A stretch of DNA of 44,726 nt from the NCBI GenBank assembly GCA_045536135.1, contig JAZSNA010000012.1, positions 1 to 44,726 of the forward strand. The letters are read 5' to 3'. The notes under the pieces were generated by a model. That model did no database searches. It saw nothing but the letters and a program-made list of their open reading frames with translations, and was not told the DNA's origin. The number at the start of each line of letters is the position of its first letter. The stretch's first letter is position 1. The position numbers and the translations under genes were made by a program. This document shows, piece by piece, positions 18,258 through 26,665 of this stretch. The DNA comes from JAZSNA01 sp045536135 (GTDB taxonomy: Bacteria > Pseudomonadota > Alphaproteobacteria > CAAHEQ01 > UBA3637).

Positions 18258-19256
18258 CTATCCAATCATTGCTTTTTTAACGGCATTTAGAGTTTGGACG
18301 GCCTTTTCCCGAGCCAGTATGGCTCCGTTATTTAAAACTTCATCAATTTTTTCTTTATGCTCCATCAAATCATTATATTTTTCCCGAGCATTTTTTAAGA
18401 AGTTATTTATAACTCGAAATAATTCTTTTTTGGCATCCCCATATCCCAATCCGCCTTGCCGGAATGCATTTTCCATCGCCGTAATTTCGGCTTCGCTTCC
18501 AAAATTACGATAGAGTTGAACAATAATAGACTCATCCGGATCTTTGGGTTCATCCGGTGTTTTGGAATCTGTTTTGATTTTCATAATATTTTTCAAAAGC
18601 GTCTTTTCATCTGAGAAAATCGGAATAACATTTTGATAACTTTTACTCATCTTCCGTCCGTCAAATCCCGGGACGATACAACCTGTTTCGGATATAACGG
18701 GTTCAGGTATTTTTAATAAACCCTTTCCATATAAATAATTAAAACTGTTGGCAATGTCCCGAGCAAATTCAACATGTTGTTTTTGATCTTTCCCAACCGG
18801 CACCAAATCAGCACCATAAATCAAAATATCCGCAGCCATTAAAACCGGATATGTATATAATCCCATGTTAATTCCGTCATCTTCTGGTAATCCTTGTGCA
18901 ACATTTTTATCCACATGAGCTTTATATGAATGTGCCCTGTTCATTAAACCTTTTGGTGTCACATTCATCAATAAAGATGACAGTTGAGGAACTTGCTCAA
19001 TATCCGATTGACGAAACAAAACCGTTTTATTCAAATCCAATCCCAAAGCCATAAAACTGGCGGCAATTTCATAGGTATCCCGTTTAAGATTTTCCGGATT
19101 TTTAACAAAATTCAATGCATGTAAATCCGCTATAAAAACATAACTTTTTTCAGCACTTTTCGACATTTCAATAACAGGCATAATTGCACCGACTAAATTT
19201 CCCAAATGTAATGTTCCGGTCGGTTTAATTCCGGTTAAAACTGTTTTTGTATTCAT
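18258..19256 (-). CDS. trpS: Tryptophanyl-tRNA synthetase
   Basis: 332 residues, the usual bacterial length. The class I HIGH-type motif is in GIKPTGTLHLGNLVGAI and the KMSKS loop is in GRKMSKSYQNVIP. It charges tRNA-Trp. An SD-like AGAGGG lies about 5 bases before the ATG, and a promoter (TTGATT, 17 bases, TAAAAT) is about 30 bases upstream, divergent from lepA. spmA and spmB follow without a gap. Confidence 0.95.
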   Translation of the reverse strand: MNTKTVLTGIKPTGTLHLGNLVGAIMPVIEMSKSAEKSYVFIADLHALNFVKNPENLKRDTYEIAASFMALGLDLNKTVLFRQSDIEQVPQLSSLLMNVTPKGLMNRAHSYKAHVDKNVAQGLPEDDGINMGLYTYPVLMAADILIYGADLVPVGKDQKQHVEFARDIANSFNYLYGKGLLKIPEPVISETGCIVPGFDGRKMSKSYQNVIPIFSDEKTLLKNIMKIKTDSKTPDEPKDPDESIIVQLYRNFGSEAEITAMENAFRQGGLGYGDAKKELFRVINNFLKNAREKYNDLMEHKEKIDEVLNNGAILAREKAVQTLNAVKKAMIG

Positions 19257-19286
19257 TTTTCCCTCTTTCCTATAAAGTTTTTTTTG

Positions 19287-19315
19287 ATTTTAACGGATTT
19301 AATGGCGTAAATCAA
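19287..19315 (-). promoter_or_regulatory. Promoter for trpS-spmA-spmB
   Basis: Minus strand: TTGATT (19315-19310), 17 bases, TAAAAT (19292-19287). The predicted leader of about 24 bases contains the SD. It diverges from the lepA promoter. Confidence 0.65.
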
Positions 19316-19323
19316 GTTTTTTA

Positions 19324-19351
19324 TTGATTTTTTATTAAAAATATGTATACT
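19324..19351 (+). promoter_or_regulatory. Near-leaderless promoter for lepA
   Basis: TTGATT (19324-19329), 16 bases, TATACT (19346-19351), then 9 bases to the ATG at 19361. The ATG at 19343 lies at the -10 element, so it would not be in the transcript. Confidence 0.6.
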
Positions 19352-19360
19352 TCCGAAATT

Positions 19361-21169
19361 ATGACACACGATATATCTAAAATCAGAAATTTTTCAATTA
19401 TTGCCCATATTGACCATGGAAAATCCACACTGGCGGATCGGTTGATTGAGCTTTCCGGTGGAATTACTCAACGAGAAATGAAGGCTCAATTACTGGATAA
19501 CATGGAAATTGAACGTGAACGCGGTATCACAATTAAGGCTCAAACCGTTCGTTTAAACTATAAATCCAAAGACGGAAATGATTACGTTTTAAATTTAATT
19601 GACACTCCGGGACATGTGGATTTCGGATATGAGGTATCTCGTTCCTTATCTGCGGTCGAAGGCTCCTTATTGGTTGTTGACTCAACACAAGGGGTAGAAG
19701 CCCAAACATTAGCCAATGTTTATAAAGCCATCGAAGTAAACCATGAATTAATTCCGGTATTAAATAAAATTGATTTACCGGCAGCTGATGCAGATAAGGT
19801 TAAACAACAAATTGAAGATGTTATCGGTTTAGATGCTTCTGATGCCCTACCCATATCCGCTAAAACTGGTATGGGTGTCCCACCGATTTTTGAAGAAATT
19901 ATTCAAAAAATACCTCATCCAATTGGTGATGAAAACAAGCCATTAAAGGCTTTATTGGTGGACAGTTGGTATGATGCCTATTTGGGGATTATCATCATGG
20001 TTCGAATTTATGATGGGGTGTTAAAAAAAGGCGACATTATTAAAATGATGTCAACCAACACATCCCATCCGGTAGAAAAAGTCGGTATATTTTTACCTAA
20101 TAAAAAACAAGATGTTGAAGCCTTATACCCAGGGGAAATCGGTTTTTTTACGGCAGGAATTAAAAGTTTGGGAGATACAAAGGTTGGTGATACAATTACA
20201 ACTTTAAAAAATTCAACACCAACTGCCCTACCCGGATTTAAACCCTCTATTCCGGTTGTCTTTTGTTCTTTCTTTCCAGTTGATTCTTCTGAATACGGAA
20301 TTTTACGAGATTCATTAGCTAAATTACAACTCAATGATGCATCCATTCACTATACACCCGAAAGTTCACAAGTTTTGGGGCAAGGTTTTCGTTGCGGTTT
20401 TTTGGGTATGCTTCATATGGAAATTATTCAAGAACGTTTGGATCGGGAATTCGATTTGGATTTAATCACAACCGCACCTTCCGTTGTGTATAAAATTCAT
20501 CAAACAAACGGTAAAGTTATTGAGTTAACAAATCCGGCGGATATGCCTGATCCGTCCACAATTTCCGTCATTGAAGAACCGTTTGTTAAAGCAACAATTA
20601 TGACACCGGATAATTATCTGGGCTCGATTTTAACACTCTGTTCGGAACGACGAGGCATCCAACTTGAATTAACCTATGTTGGTAATCGTGCGATGGCCGT
20701 ATATAAACTGCCCTTGAATGAAATTGTCTTTGATTTTTATGACAGATTAAAATCAATTTCAGCCGGATATGCCAGTTTTGATTACGAACTCATCGGATAT
20801 GAAGCTGGTGATTTAGTTAAGGTTTCTATTTTAGTGAATGGCGAAACGGTGGATGCTTTATCTTTTTTGGCACACAGAAGTCAATCCGAACGACGGGGAC
20901 GACAAATTTGTGAACGTTTAAAGGATTTAATTCCTAGACATCAATTTAAAATTCCAATTCAAGCCGCTATTGGCGGGAAAGTCATCGCTCGGGAAACAAT
21001 ATCCGCCTATCGTAAAGATGTTTTAGCAAAATGCTATGGCGGGGATATTACCCGAAAAAGAAAACTTCTTGAAAAACAAAAAGCCGGTAAAAAACGGATG
21101 AGACAGTTCGGAAAGGTTGAAATTCCTCAAAGTGCTTTTATAGATGCTCTTAAAATCGGAGATGAATGA
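19361..21169 (+). CDS. lepA: Elongation factor 4 (LepA)
   Basis: About 602 residues, the standard length. The GTPase domain begins with IRNFSIIAHIDHGKSTLADR, then DTPGHVDF and LNKIDLP; the C-terminal domain typical of LepA ends in RMRQFGKVEIPQSAF. LepA is a ribosomal GTPase linked to translation under stress and to 30S maturation. The start at 19361 (MTHDISKIRNF) fits the family; the ATG at 19343 adds six residues and lies inside the promoter. No SD is seen. The stop overlaps the next gene. Confidence 0.96.
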   Translation: MTHDISKIRNFSIIAHIDHGKSTLADRLIELSGGITQREMKAQLLDNMEIERERGITIKAQTVRLNYKSKDGNDYVLNLIDTPGHVDFGYEVSRSLSAVEGSLLVVDSTQGVEAQTLANVYKAIEVNHELIPVLNKIDLPAADADKVKQQIEDVIGLDASDALPISAKTGMGVPPIFEEIIQKIPHPIGDENKPLKALLVDSWYDAYLGIIIMVRIYDGVLKKGDIIKMMSTNTSHPVEKVGIFLPNKKQDVEALYPGEIGFFTAGIKSLGDTKVGDTITTLKNSTPTALPGFKPSIPVVFCSFFPVDSSEYGILRDSLAKLQLNDASIHYTPESSQVLGQGFRCGFLGMLHMEIIQERLDREFDLDLITTAPSVVYKIHQTNGKVIELTNPADMPDPSTISVIEEPFVKATIMTPDNYLGSILTLCSERRGIQLELTYVGNRAMAVYKLPLNEIVFDFYDRLKSISAGYASFDYELIGYEAGDLVKVSILVNGETVDALSFLAHRSQSERRGRQICERLKDLIPRHQFKIPIQAAIGGKVIARETISAYRKDVLAKCYGGDITRKRKLLEKQKAGKKRMRQFGKVEIPQSAFIDALKIGDE

Positions 21170-21537
21170 TGAATGATAAAATCATAGAAAATAGAAAAAA
21201 GATTTTAGATGAAAAAATATTGTCAAATATAAAGGAACCGGTAAAATTAGAAAAAATCCGAGAAGAATTAGCTCTATCTTATTTAAAAGAATGTTTTCGA
21301 GGATATAATTTTACGGATAAGTGTCCACTTGGAATAACCGAATATATTCCGCCTAAAAGAATTTTACTTCGATGGAAAATGGAATACGAATTGTCCGAAC
21401 CAGAAAAAGAAATCTTATTCTTAGCTTTTAAAGCCGCTGATCGTAGAATAAGACATGCTCAAGAAAGAGCCGGTTTAATTAAACCGTCCATTAGAAATAA
21501 AATTCTAGATCTCTTTGGCCCATCCATTCGTGATTGA
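21166..21537 (+). CDS. Small protein of unknown function cotranscribed with lepA
   Basis: 123 residues, charged, no signal peptide or membrane segment. I do not recognise a family. It looks mostly helical, with a central segment CPLGITEYIPPKRILLRWKM and a C-terminal HAQERAGLIKPSIRN. The start overlaps the lepA stop by 4 bases (a second ATG follows at 21169), so it is probably translated with lepA. It ends 2 bases before the convergent end of rlmH, with no terminator visible between. The tight packing and sensible composition support a real gene. Confidence 0.7.
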   Translation: MMNDKIIENRKKILDEKILSNIKEPVKLEKIREELALSYLKECFRGYNFTDKCPLGITEYIPPKRILLRWKMEYELSEPEKEILFLAFKAADRRIRHAQERAGLIKPSIRNKILDLFGPSIRD

Positions 21538-21539
21538 TA

Positions 21540-21995
21540 TCATTCCCGATGATAGGGATGATGATTGATGATTGTATAGGATCTGAATATCTGTTCAACC
21601 AAAAAAACACGAAATAACATATGCGGAAAAGTCATTTTTCCAAATGATAATATCATATCGGCTCGATTAAGCACACAATCCAAATGTCCGTCCGCTCCAC
21701 CAATTAAAAAGGTTATATGGGCATGATTTGACAGTTTTTCAGCCAACTCCATTGAAGTCGGATTCTTTCCTCCTTCATCACATGCGATGACAAAATCACC
21801 ATTGGGAATATTTTTAAGTAATAATTCCGATTGAGCCTGTTGAATTTCAAAGGGTGTCCCAACTTTCTTTTCTTCAAGTTCTTTAATTTCAATATCCCAT
21901 GGACATGATTTTATATAATTTTGTATCAATTCGGCTTCTGGTGAAGTCTTTTTCATCTTTCCGATACATAAAATTGTAATCTTTGCTTTTTTCAT
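21540..21995 (-). CDS. rlmH: 23S rRNA (pseudouridine1915-N3)-methyltransferase RlmH
   Basis: 151 residues, typical of this SPOUT methyltransferase. FLIGGADGHLD forms the SAM-binding knot and the C-terminus ends in IINHHPYHRE, the conserved tail. It methylates pseudouridine 1915 in helix 69 at the subunit interface. Its start codon shares one base with the virB4 stop (TAATG), so it is the last gene of the long argS operon. Confidence 0.95.
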   Translation of the reverse strand: MKKAKITILCIGKMKKTSPEAELIQNYIKSCPWDIEIKELEEKKVGTPFEIQQAQSELLLKNIPNGDFVIACDEGGKNPTSMELAEKLSNHAHITFLIGGADGHLDCVLNRADMILSFGKMTFPHMLFRVFLVEQIFRSYTIINHHPYHRE

Positions 21996-24445
21996 TAAAT
22001 GGCTTTTTTAAGGAAAGTTGATACAAATTCTTTTTGATCCTTGATTTGTTCCCGCAATTCTTCGGCAAGTTTAACATCCTTGCTTCCGGAAGAATAAATT
22101 TTCAATAACGGACCAAGACCTCCCAAGTTAACATCCAAAATCACAGATTCGTGACTGGCAGACCTTTTAACCAAAATCGCATATTTTGATCCCGTAAAGT
22201 CTTTATCCAAAACAAATGCCATTTCCCGAGGCGATAAATTCCAACCGGCATAATCTTGTGAAGATGCTTGAGAATTGCGGAAGAAAATTTGAGTTTGGCA
22301 CTGTCCGCGAATAACATCCCCCAACCCTTTTCTTTCCAAGAAAGTCGGTTCTTGGAAGGCACACAAATACGCTTGTCTTTTTTTACGTCCTTCACGTAAT
22401 CCGACAATAAAACTTTCCTTAAACATCGGATGTTCCAACATCGGTGCGGTTTCATCAATCATAATCAAAGCCGGTGTTGCTCGCAATGTTGAGGATGTTT
22501 GAATACGGTGCATAATATAGCTGATAACGGCCGGAGCCAAAATCGGATCGGCAAATATATTAGTAAAATCAAAGGCCATATATTGGTTTATTCCCATATC
22601 CAAATTATCGACCGGTGCATTAAAGATTCGTCCATATTGTTCATCGTTAATCCAACGGAATAATTCGGATCTCATTTTACCAGGATTATTGACGGATGGA
22701 GCTGAAAAACAGCTTTTATATAAGTTTTTCAATAACCGTTCTTCCGGTCGCAAATAATCAAAAGCGGTTGTCACGGCTCGAGCAATTTCCTGTTCCGACA
22801 TAGGATCCGTTGCACCCGTAATATCCCGAAGCCACGTTCTTAAAAAGGCTCGGTTATCCGGTGAATCAGGCGTTGCAAACGGATTAAGTGTCGTTGCCCC
22901 TTCCCCGCCGTCAAACCGAATATAAGGCGAATCAATCATTAAGGCAAAAACCTTGGCGCCCTTGTTCCGATCAAAGAAGTAAACATTTAAGTCATTATGT
23001 CGCATCGCTTGACCGGCCAAGAATGAAAATAATGTTGTTTTACCACCACCGGTCGGACCAATTAACGCCGTATGAGCCACGGCATAGGCATCGGATGAAA
23101 TATGAAATTGGAACTGATAAGCCGTTCCCATAACCGTTTTAAAATACGAAATCGGTCCTTGTCCCCAATCGGATTTCGGTAAACCTTCGGCAATTTTATC
23201 AAATCCGAAAGCACAACCAACGACTCTGGAAAAATAGACATAGTTCTTGGGATAAATATCATAGGTTGGGAACTGTGCAAAAAACGAAGGTTGTGCCACC
23301 CAACTTTCACGGACCGGTGAAACATTATAATTACGACAGATTTTTTCAATTTCTTCCTGACCAAATTGTAATTCTTCCCGAGAAGAACCATAGATATAAA
23401 TCGTCATGGCAAAATCATTTAATGTTTGGGCATTTTCATCCGAAGCATCTAACATTGATAGAGCAATATCATATTGTTCATGTACACCCGGTGATGGAGA
23501 GGTAAACATTGCCTGACGTTGTTGTTGCATCAGATAAGCCGTTGCTTTCCCATGCGGAATTGGTCGTATATTATAGGCAATTGTCAATTCCACATCAATC
23601 GACAATATATCCGCAGCCATTTGTTCATCCATATAATCACCACACCGCCGAATTCCCATAACACAGCATAATTTTTCACGATCACCGGCAAAGAACCGAA
23701 TTATCCCTTTTTCACCGGTAAAATGTATGGAATCCACAGTTAATAATGAATTTAAAGCATCGCCCTTTTCACTGGCAATTAAAGGCTGAGGACGAGATAA
23801 CGGGCTGCATATATTGGCAAATAACCAAAACGGACTTTTATCTTCATGATTATCCGGTGTTTTTTCAGAAATTAAAACCGGATGATATGCCGATAAAGAA
23901 GATAGTAAAGCTCCTTGTGCCAAGTCTAAATCCTCCAAGGCATTTTTACGATCATTAACAGTCAAAACAACGTAATGTTTATTATGATAAACACGATCCA
24001 AATTTTCAATCCAAGCTTCCGAAACTTGCCTTAAAACTTCATTCTTATGTGTTTCCTGTTGGGTTAATGACATAAATTGGCGAGCTGTAAAAATCCGACA
24101 ATAGACATCAACTTCGGATAACGAATCAACCCAGCGTTTACGCATTTCCATCAAAGCATCCCGTTCTTCAGGTAAAATCAAAACCGTATCTGTTCCGGTT
24201 AATTCATAAACACGGGAAATCGAACCGTTTTTACAATATATTGTTGCTCCATCATCATCTAATCTGGCGAAAGGCAAAAAATCAATGACCCGAGTTTCTG
24301 TCGGTTTCGGCAACAAAAATTGACCAACCTTGGTTGCAAATAGTGCAGCAAAGCAACAAGCCGACAAAATCCCAAATACCACAACCGTTAACGACGGAGA
24401 AGATGCGGTATTTACAATCATATCAACAACACTATATTCATTCAT
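21995..24445 (-). CDS. virB4: VirB4-family type IV secretion ATPase
   Basis: 816 residues. One N-terminal membrane segment (about residues 18-38) is followed by the VirB4/CagE N-terminal domain and a RecA-like motor with Walker A GPTGGGKT at 463-470, Walker B ALIMIDETAPML, and a FREGRKK-like segment (VGLREGRKKRQAYLCAFQEP). VirB4 ATPases energise assembly and transfer in type IV secretion or conjugation systems. It lies 5 bases after a VirB3-like gene. No VirB6, VirB8-B11, relaxase or coupling protein is in the window. The reading frame is intact and all motor motifs are present, so this is not a decaying relic. Confidence 0.92.
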   Translation of the reverse strand: MNEYSVVDMIVNTASSPSLTVVVFGILSACCFAALFATKVGQFLLPKPTETRVIDFLPFARLDDDGATIYCKNGSISRVYELTGTDTVLILPEERDALMEMRKRWVDSLSEVDVYCRIFTARQFMSLTQQETHKNEVLRQVSEAWIENLDRVYHNKHYVVLTVNDRKNALEDLDLAQGALLSSLSAYHPVLISEKTPDNHEDKSPFWLFANICSPLSRPQPLIASEKGDALNSLLTVDSIHFTGEKGIIRFFAGDREKLCCVMGIRRCGDYMDEQMAADILSIDVELTIAYNIRPIPHGKATAYLMQQQRQAMFTSPSPGVHEQYDIALSMLDASDENAQTLNDFAMTIYIYGSSREELQFGQEEIEKICRNYNVSPVRESWVAQPSFFAQFPTYDIYPKNYVYFSRVVGCAFGFDKIAEGLPKSDWGQGPISYFKTVMGTAYQFQFHISSDAYAVAHTALIGPTGGGKTTLFSFLAGQAMRHNDLNVYFFDRNKGAKVFALMIDSPYIRFDGGEGATTLNPFATPDSPDNRAFLRTWLRDITGATDPMSEQEIARAVTTAFDYLRPEERLLKNLYKSCFSAPSVNNPGKMRSELFRWINDEQYGRIFNAPVDNLDMGINQYMAFDFTNIFADPILAPAVISYIMHRIQTSSTLRATPALIMIDETAPMLEHPMFKESFIVGLREGRKKRQAYLCAFQEPTFLERKGLGDVIRGQCQTQIFFRNSQASSQDYAGWNLSPREMAFVLDKDFTGSKYAILVKRSASHESVILDVNLGGLGPLLKIYSSGSKDVKLAEELREQIKDQKEFVSTFLKKAI

Positions 24446-24450
24446 TTATT

Positions 24451-24741
24451 TTATGACGCAAGTTTACGCCCTCCCTCTGGATATACGGATTTATAACTTT
24501 TTGCAAATTTCCCCTGTGATTTTAACATATTCGATAAATGAGGTTCTTTAAAACCAACAATAATTAAAAAGATGTGGACGGGAATAATTGTTGAAATAAT
24601 CCATAACGGATTTAAATCCCATATGGCAATACCGAAGAAAACACATGGAGTCTGAACAGCCAAATTCGCCAAAGCCGGCACCATCGGTGCCCATAGAACT
24701 TTGGGCGGCATCGCAACAGACTTTAATATCGGTTCCCTCAT
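24451..24741 (-). CDS. virB3: VirB3-like inner-membrane protein
   Basis: 96 residues with two adjacent hydrophobic stretches (PALANLAVQTPCVFFGIAIW and LWIISTIIPVHIFLIIVGF), then the family-typical segment KEPHLSNMLKSQ and a polar tail. VirB3 is a small membrane partner of VirB4 in the inner-membrane complex. The position directly before virB4 is the normal order. Its start overlaps orf92 as ATGA. Confidence 0.85.
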   Translation of the reverse strand: MREPILKSVAMPPKVLWAPMVPALANLAVQTPCVFFGIAIWDLNPLWIISTIIPVHIFLIIVGFKEPHLSNMLKSQGKFAKSYKSVYPEGGRKLAS

Positions 24742-25016
24742 TTTTTCGAACTAGCTTTCTTTTGTTTCGTATTTTTTTTAACGGTTTTCGCCTTTATTGT
24801 TTTTTTTATCGGGGCTTTTGCTCTTTTGTTTCCATTTGATGTTTTTACTTTCTTTGACATTTTAACGGCAATCGTTTCTGCCTTTAAGACTGTTTGCGGT
24901 TTGCTCTTTTGTTCAGACTTTTTCAACAGTAATGCCAAAAACTGATCTAAAAATGCACCAAAAAAAACAATAATTACGATAAAAGCAATAATTGCGACTT
25001 GTAAAGAATATTCCAT
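24738..25016 (-). CDS. Single-TM protein with Lys-rich tail, upstream of virB3
   Basis: 92 residues, no family recognised. An N-terminal membrane helix (about residues 7-27, QVAIIAFIVIIVFFGAFLDQ) is followed by about 60 residues dominated by Lys, Thr, Ala and Ser with repeated KK motifs, probably on the cytoplasmic side by the positive-inside rule. It has no pilin signal peptide, so it is not an obvious VirB2. It occupies the slot before virB3 and overlaps it by 4 bases; the M50 protease gene ends 3 bases upstream. It could bind DNA, RNA or acidic lipid through the tail, which is inference only. Confidence 0.65.
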   Translation of the reverse strand: MEYSLQVAIIAFIVIIVFFGAFLDQFLALLLKKSEQKSKPQTVLKAETIAVKMSKKVKTSNGNKRAKAPIKKTIKAKTVKKNTKQKKASSKK

Positions 25017-25019
25017 TTT

Positions 25020-25697
25020 CTATACTCCTTTAAAAATAAAATTTATAATTCGTTCAAATCCGGATATCATCCAATTCATATACATACCAAAGATGTCCAA
25101 GTTAAGATTAAGCAATTCTGATAAAAAAGGCAAGAAAAATAATAAGCCAATTATTAAATAAAGTCCATATTTTTCTGTTTTCATAAATTCAATCGCATAT
25201 TTTTGGGGTAAAATAGAGATTAAAATACGCCCGCCATCCAACGGTAATATCGGAAATAAATTAAGTGCACACAGAACTAAATTAATCATAATCCCATATT
25301 GTCCCATTTGGGTCAGCCATGGTGACCAAACCATTTCACCATTTAAATTAACTTTATAAATAATTACAAAAAATAAGGCCATCAAGAAATTGGACAACGG
25401 ACCGGATAATGCAACCAATCCCATATCTTTTTTACCATCTTTTAAAGCATAAAAATTAACAGGAACAGGCTTCGCCCAACCAAAAAGAAAAGAACTGTTG
25501 GAAATAAATAAGAGCATCGGAAATAAAATTGTTCCCAATAAATCAACATGTCGAATCGGATTTAAGGATAATCGTCCCATTCTTTTGGCGGTATTATCTC
25601 CCAAAAAATAAGCCGTATATCCGTGTGCAATTTCGTGAATAATAATTGCAAAAAAAAGCGGAATACCCATAATCAAAAGTTTTAATAAATCTTCCAT
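25020..25697 (-). CDS. Site-2 protease-like M50 membrane metalloprotease
   Basis: 225 residues, multi-pass. The zinc motif HEIAHGYTAYFLGD is in the first helix and the second motif NLFPILPLDGGR provides the third metal ligand and the family NPDG-like loop. No PDZ domain is present, so this is the short YwhC/rhomboid-neighbour type and not RseP. The substrate is unknown. It follows nagZ by 5 bases in the long operon and precedes orf92, where many alphaproteobacteria have scpA. Confidence 0.88.
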   Translation of the reverse strand: MEDLLKLLIMGIPLFFAIIIHEIAHGYTAYFLGDNTAKRMGRLSLNPIRHVDLLGTILFPMLLFISNSSFLFGWAKPVPVNFYALKDGKKDMGLVALSGPLSNFLMALFFVIIYKVNLNGEMVWSPWLTQMGQYGIMINLVLCALNLFPILPLDGGRILISILPQKYAIEFMKTEKYGLYLIIGLLFFLPFLSELLNLNLDIFGMYMNWMISGFERIINFIFKGV

Positions 25698-25702
25698 TTT
25701 TA

Positions 25703-26665
25703 TTAAGATATTTTTTCAAGTCCTGTTATATAACGTTTTAAAGATTGTTCTGATATATCCGGCAAAACCATTAACAAAGCCTTCATTTCTTCAATATTTC
25801 CATTACAATGCAAAACGGCATCACACCCGGCATCCAAAGCTTTTAAAGACTTTTCCAAAAGCGGATATTTTAAAGCACCCATCGATATATCATCACACAT
25901 CAACAGGCCATTAAATCCGATTTCCGAACGGATAAAGGATATCACTTTACGAGATAATGTTGACGGATTTTCTTCATCTATTGCCTGATAAATACAATGG
26001 GCGGTCATTCCAAAAATATCCTTATCAACCAAGTTTTTAAACGGATAAAAATCTTTTTCAAGTTCAGTTAAGGTGGCTTTGACAATCGGCAAATCCTGAT
26101 GCGGATCACAAACAGCCCGCCCATATCCCGGAAAATGTTTAGCCACCGGCATTATTTTTTGTTTTAAAAGTTCTTCTATCGCAACATTAGCTAATTCCGA
26201 AACAATTTCCGGTTGATCCGAAAAAAAACGTTTTTGCAAAATTTGAGCACTTTCAGGCGAACGCACATCCAAACACGGATAACAATCTGTATTTATACCA
26301 GCCATTTTAAAATCTTTGGCAATACTTCGGGAATGCGAGATAACACCGGATATTGCATGTTTTTTATATCCGTCAATCCACCAATCTCCATAGGTAGAAC
26401 ACCACCCTATTCCCGTAAAATCCGGCGGCCACAGACGACAAATCCGACCGCCTTCCTGATCCACCAATATCGGTATATTTTCATTAGATGTAATTTGTCG
26501 CAACTCATCCGTTAATTCTTTTAACTGCTCAACATTTCGAACATTACGGTCAAACAAAATAAAACCCAATGGTGTATTCTTTGAAAAAAGGTGCTTTTCT
26601 TCTTCTGTTAAAGAATAACCTTCAATTCCAAAGAATACGGGCTTTAATCTTGTATCAAACTGCAT
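25703..26665 (-). CDS. nagZ: Beta-N-acetylhexosaminidase NagZ
   Basis: A GH3 family enzyme of about 320 residues. KHFPGYGRAVCDPHQDLP carries the KHFPGxG and His/Asp acid-base region (the family more often has KHFPGHG), and CDDISMGAL holds the nucleophile Asp. NagZ removes GlcNAc from anhydro-muropeptides in the cytoplasm during cell-wall recycling, linking it to the AmgK-like kinase at 580. The start at 26665 follows GGGGG by about 6 bases and overlaps the SPOR gene by 22 bases; the upstream ATG at 26695 gives an extra N-terminus unlike the family. Confidence 0.92.
   Translation of the reverse strand: MQFDTRLKPVFFGIEGYSLTEEEKHLFSKNTPLGFILFDRNVRNVEQLKELTDELRQITSNENIPILVDQEGGRICRLWPPDFTGIGWCSTYGDWWIDGYKKHAISGVISHSRSIAKDFKMAGINTDCYPCLDVRSPESAQILQKRFFSDQPEIVSELANVAIEELLKQKIMPVAKHFPGYGRAVCDPHQDLPIVKATLTELEKDFYPFKNLVDKDIFGMTAHCIYQAIDEENPSTLSRKVISFIRSEIGFNGLLMCDDISMGALKYPLLEKSLKALDAGCDAVLHCNGNIEEMKALLMVLPDISEQSLKRYITGLEKIS

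Noticed and set aside
19343..19360. lepA start at 19343
   Set aside because: This ATG lies at the -10 box, and LepA homologues start near the later ATG at 19361.
22888..23958. Plus-strand open frames inside virB4
   Set aside because: They are antisense shadows of an intact VirB4 frame and have no promoter, SD or family features.
24738..25016. orf92 as TatA, since tatA often follows scpAB near nagZ
   Set aside because: It has a single N-terminal helix and charged tail, but no FG-x-GK-x-P hinge typical of TatA, and its tail is Lys/Thr-rich without the amphipathic helix.
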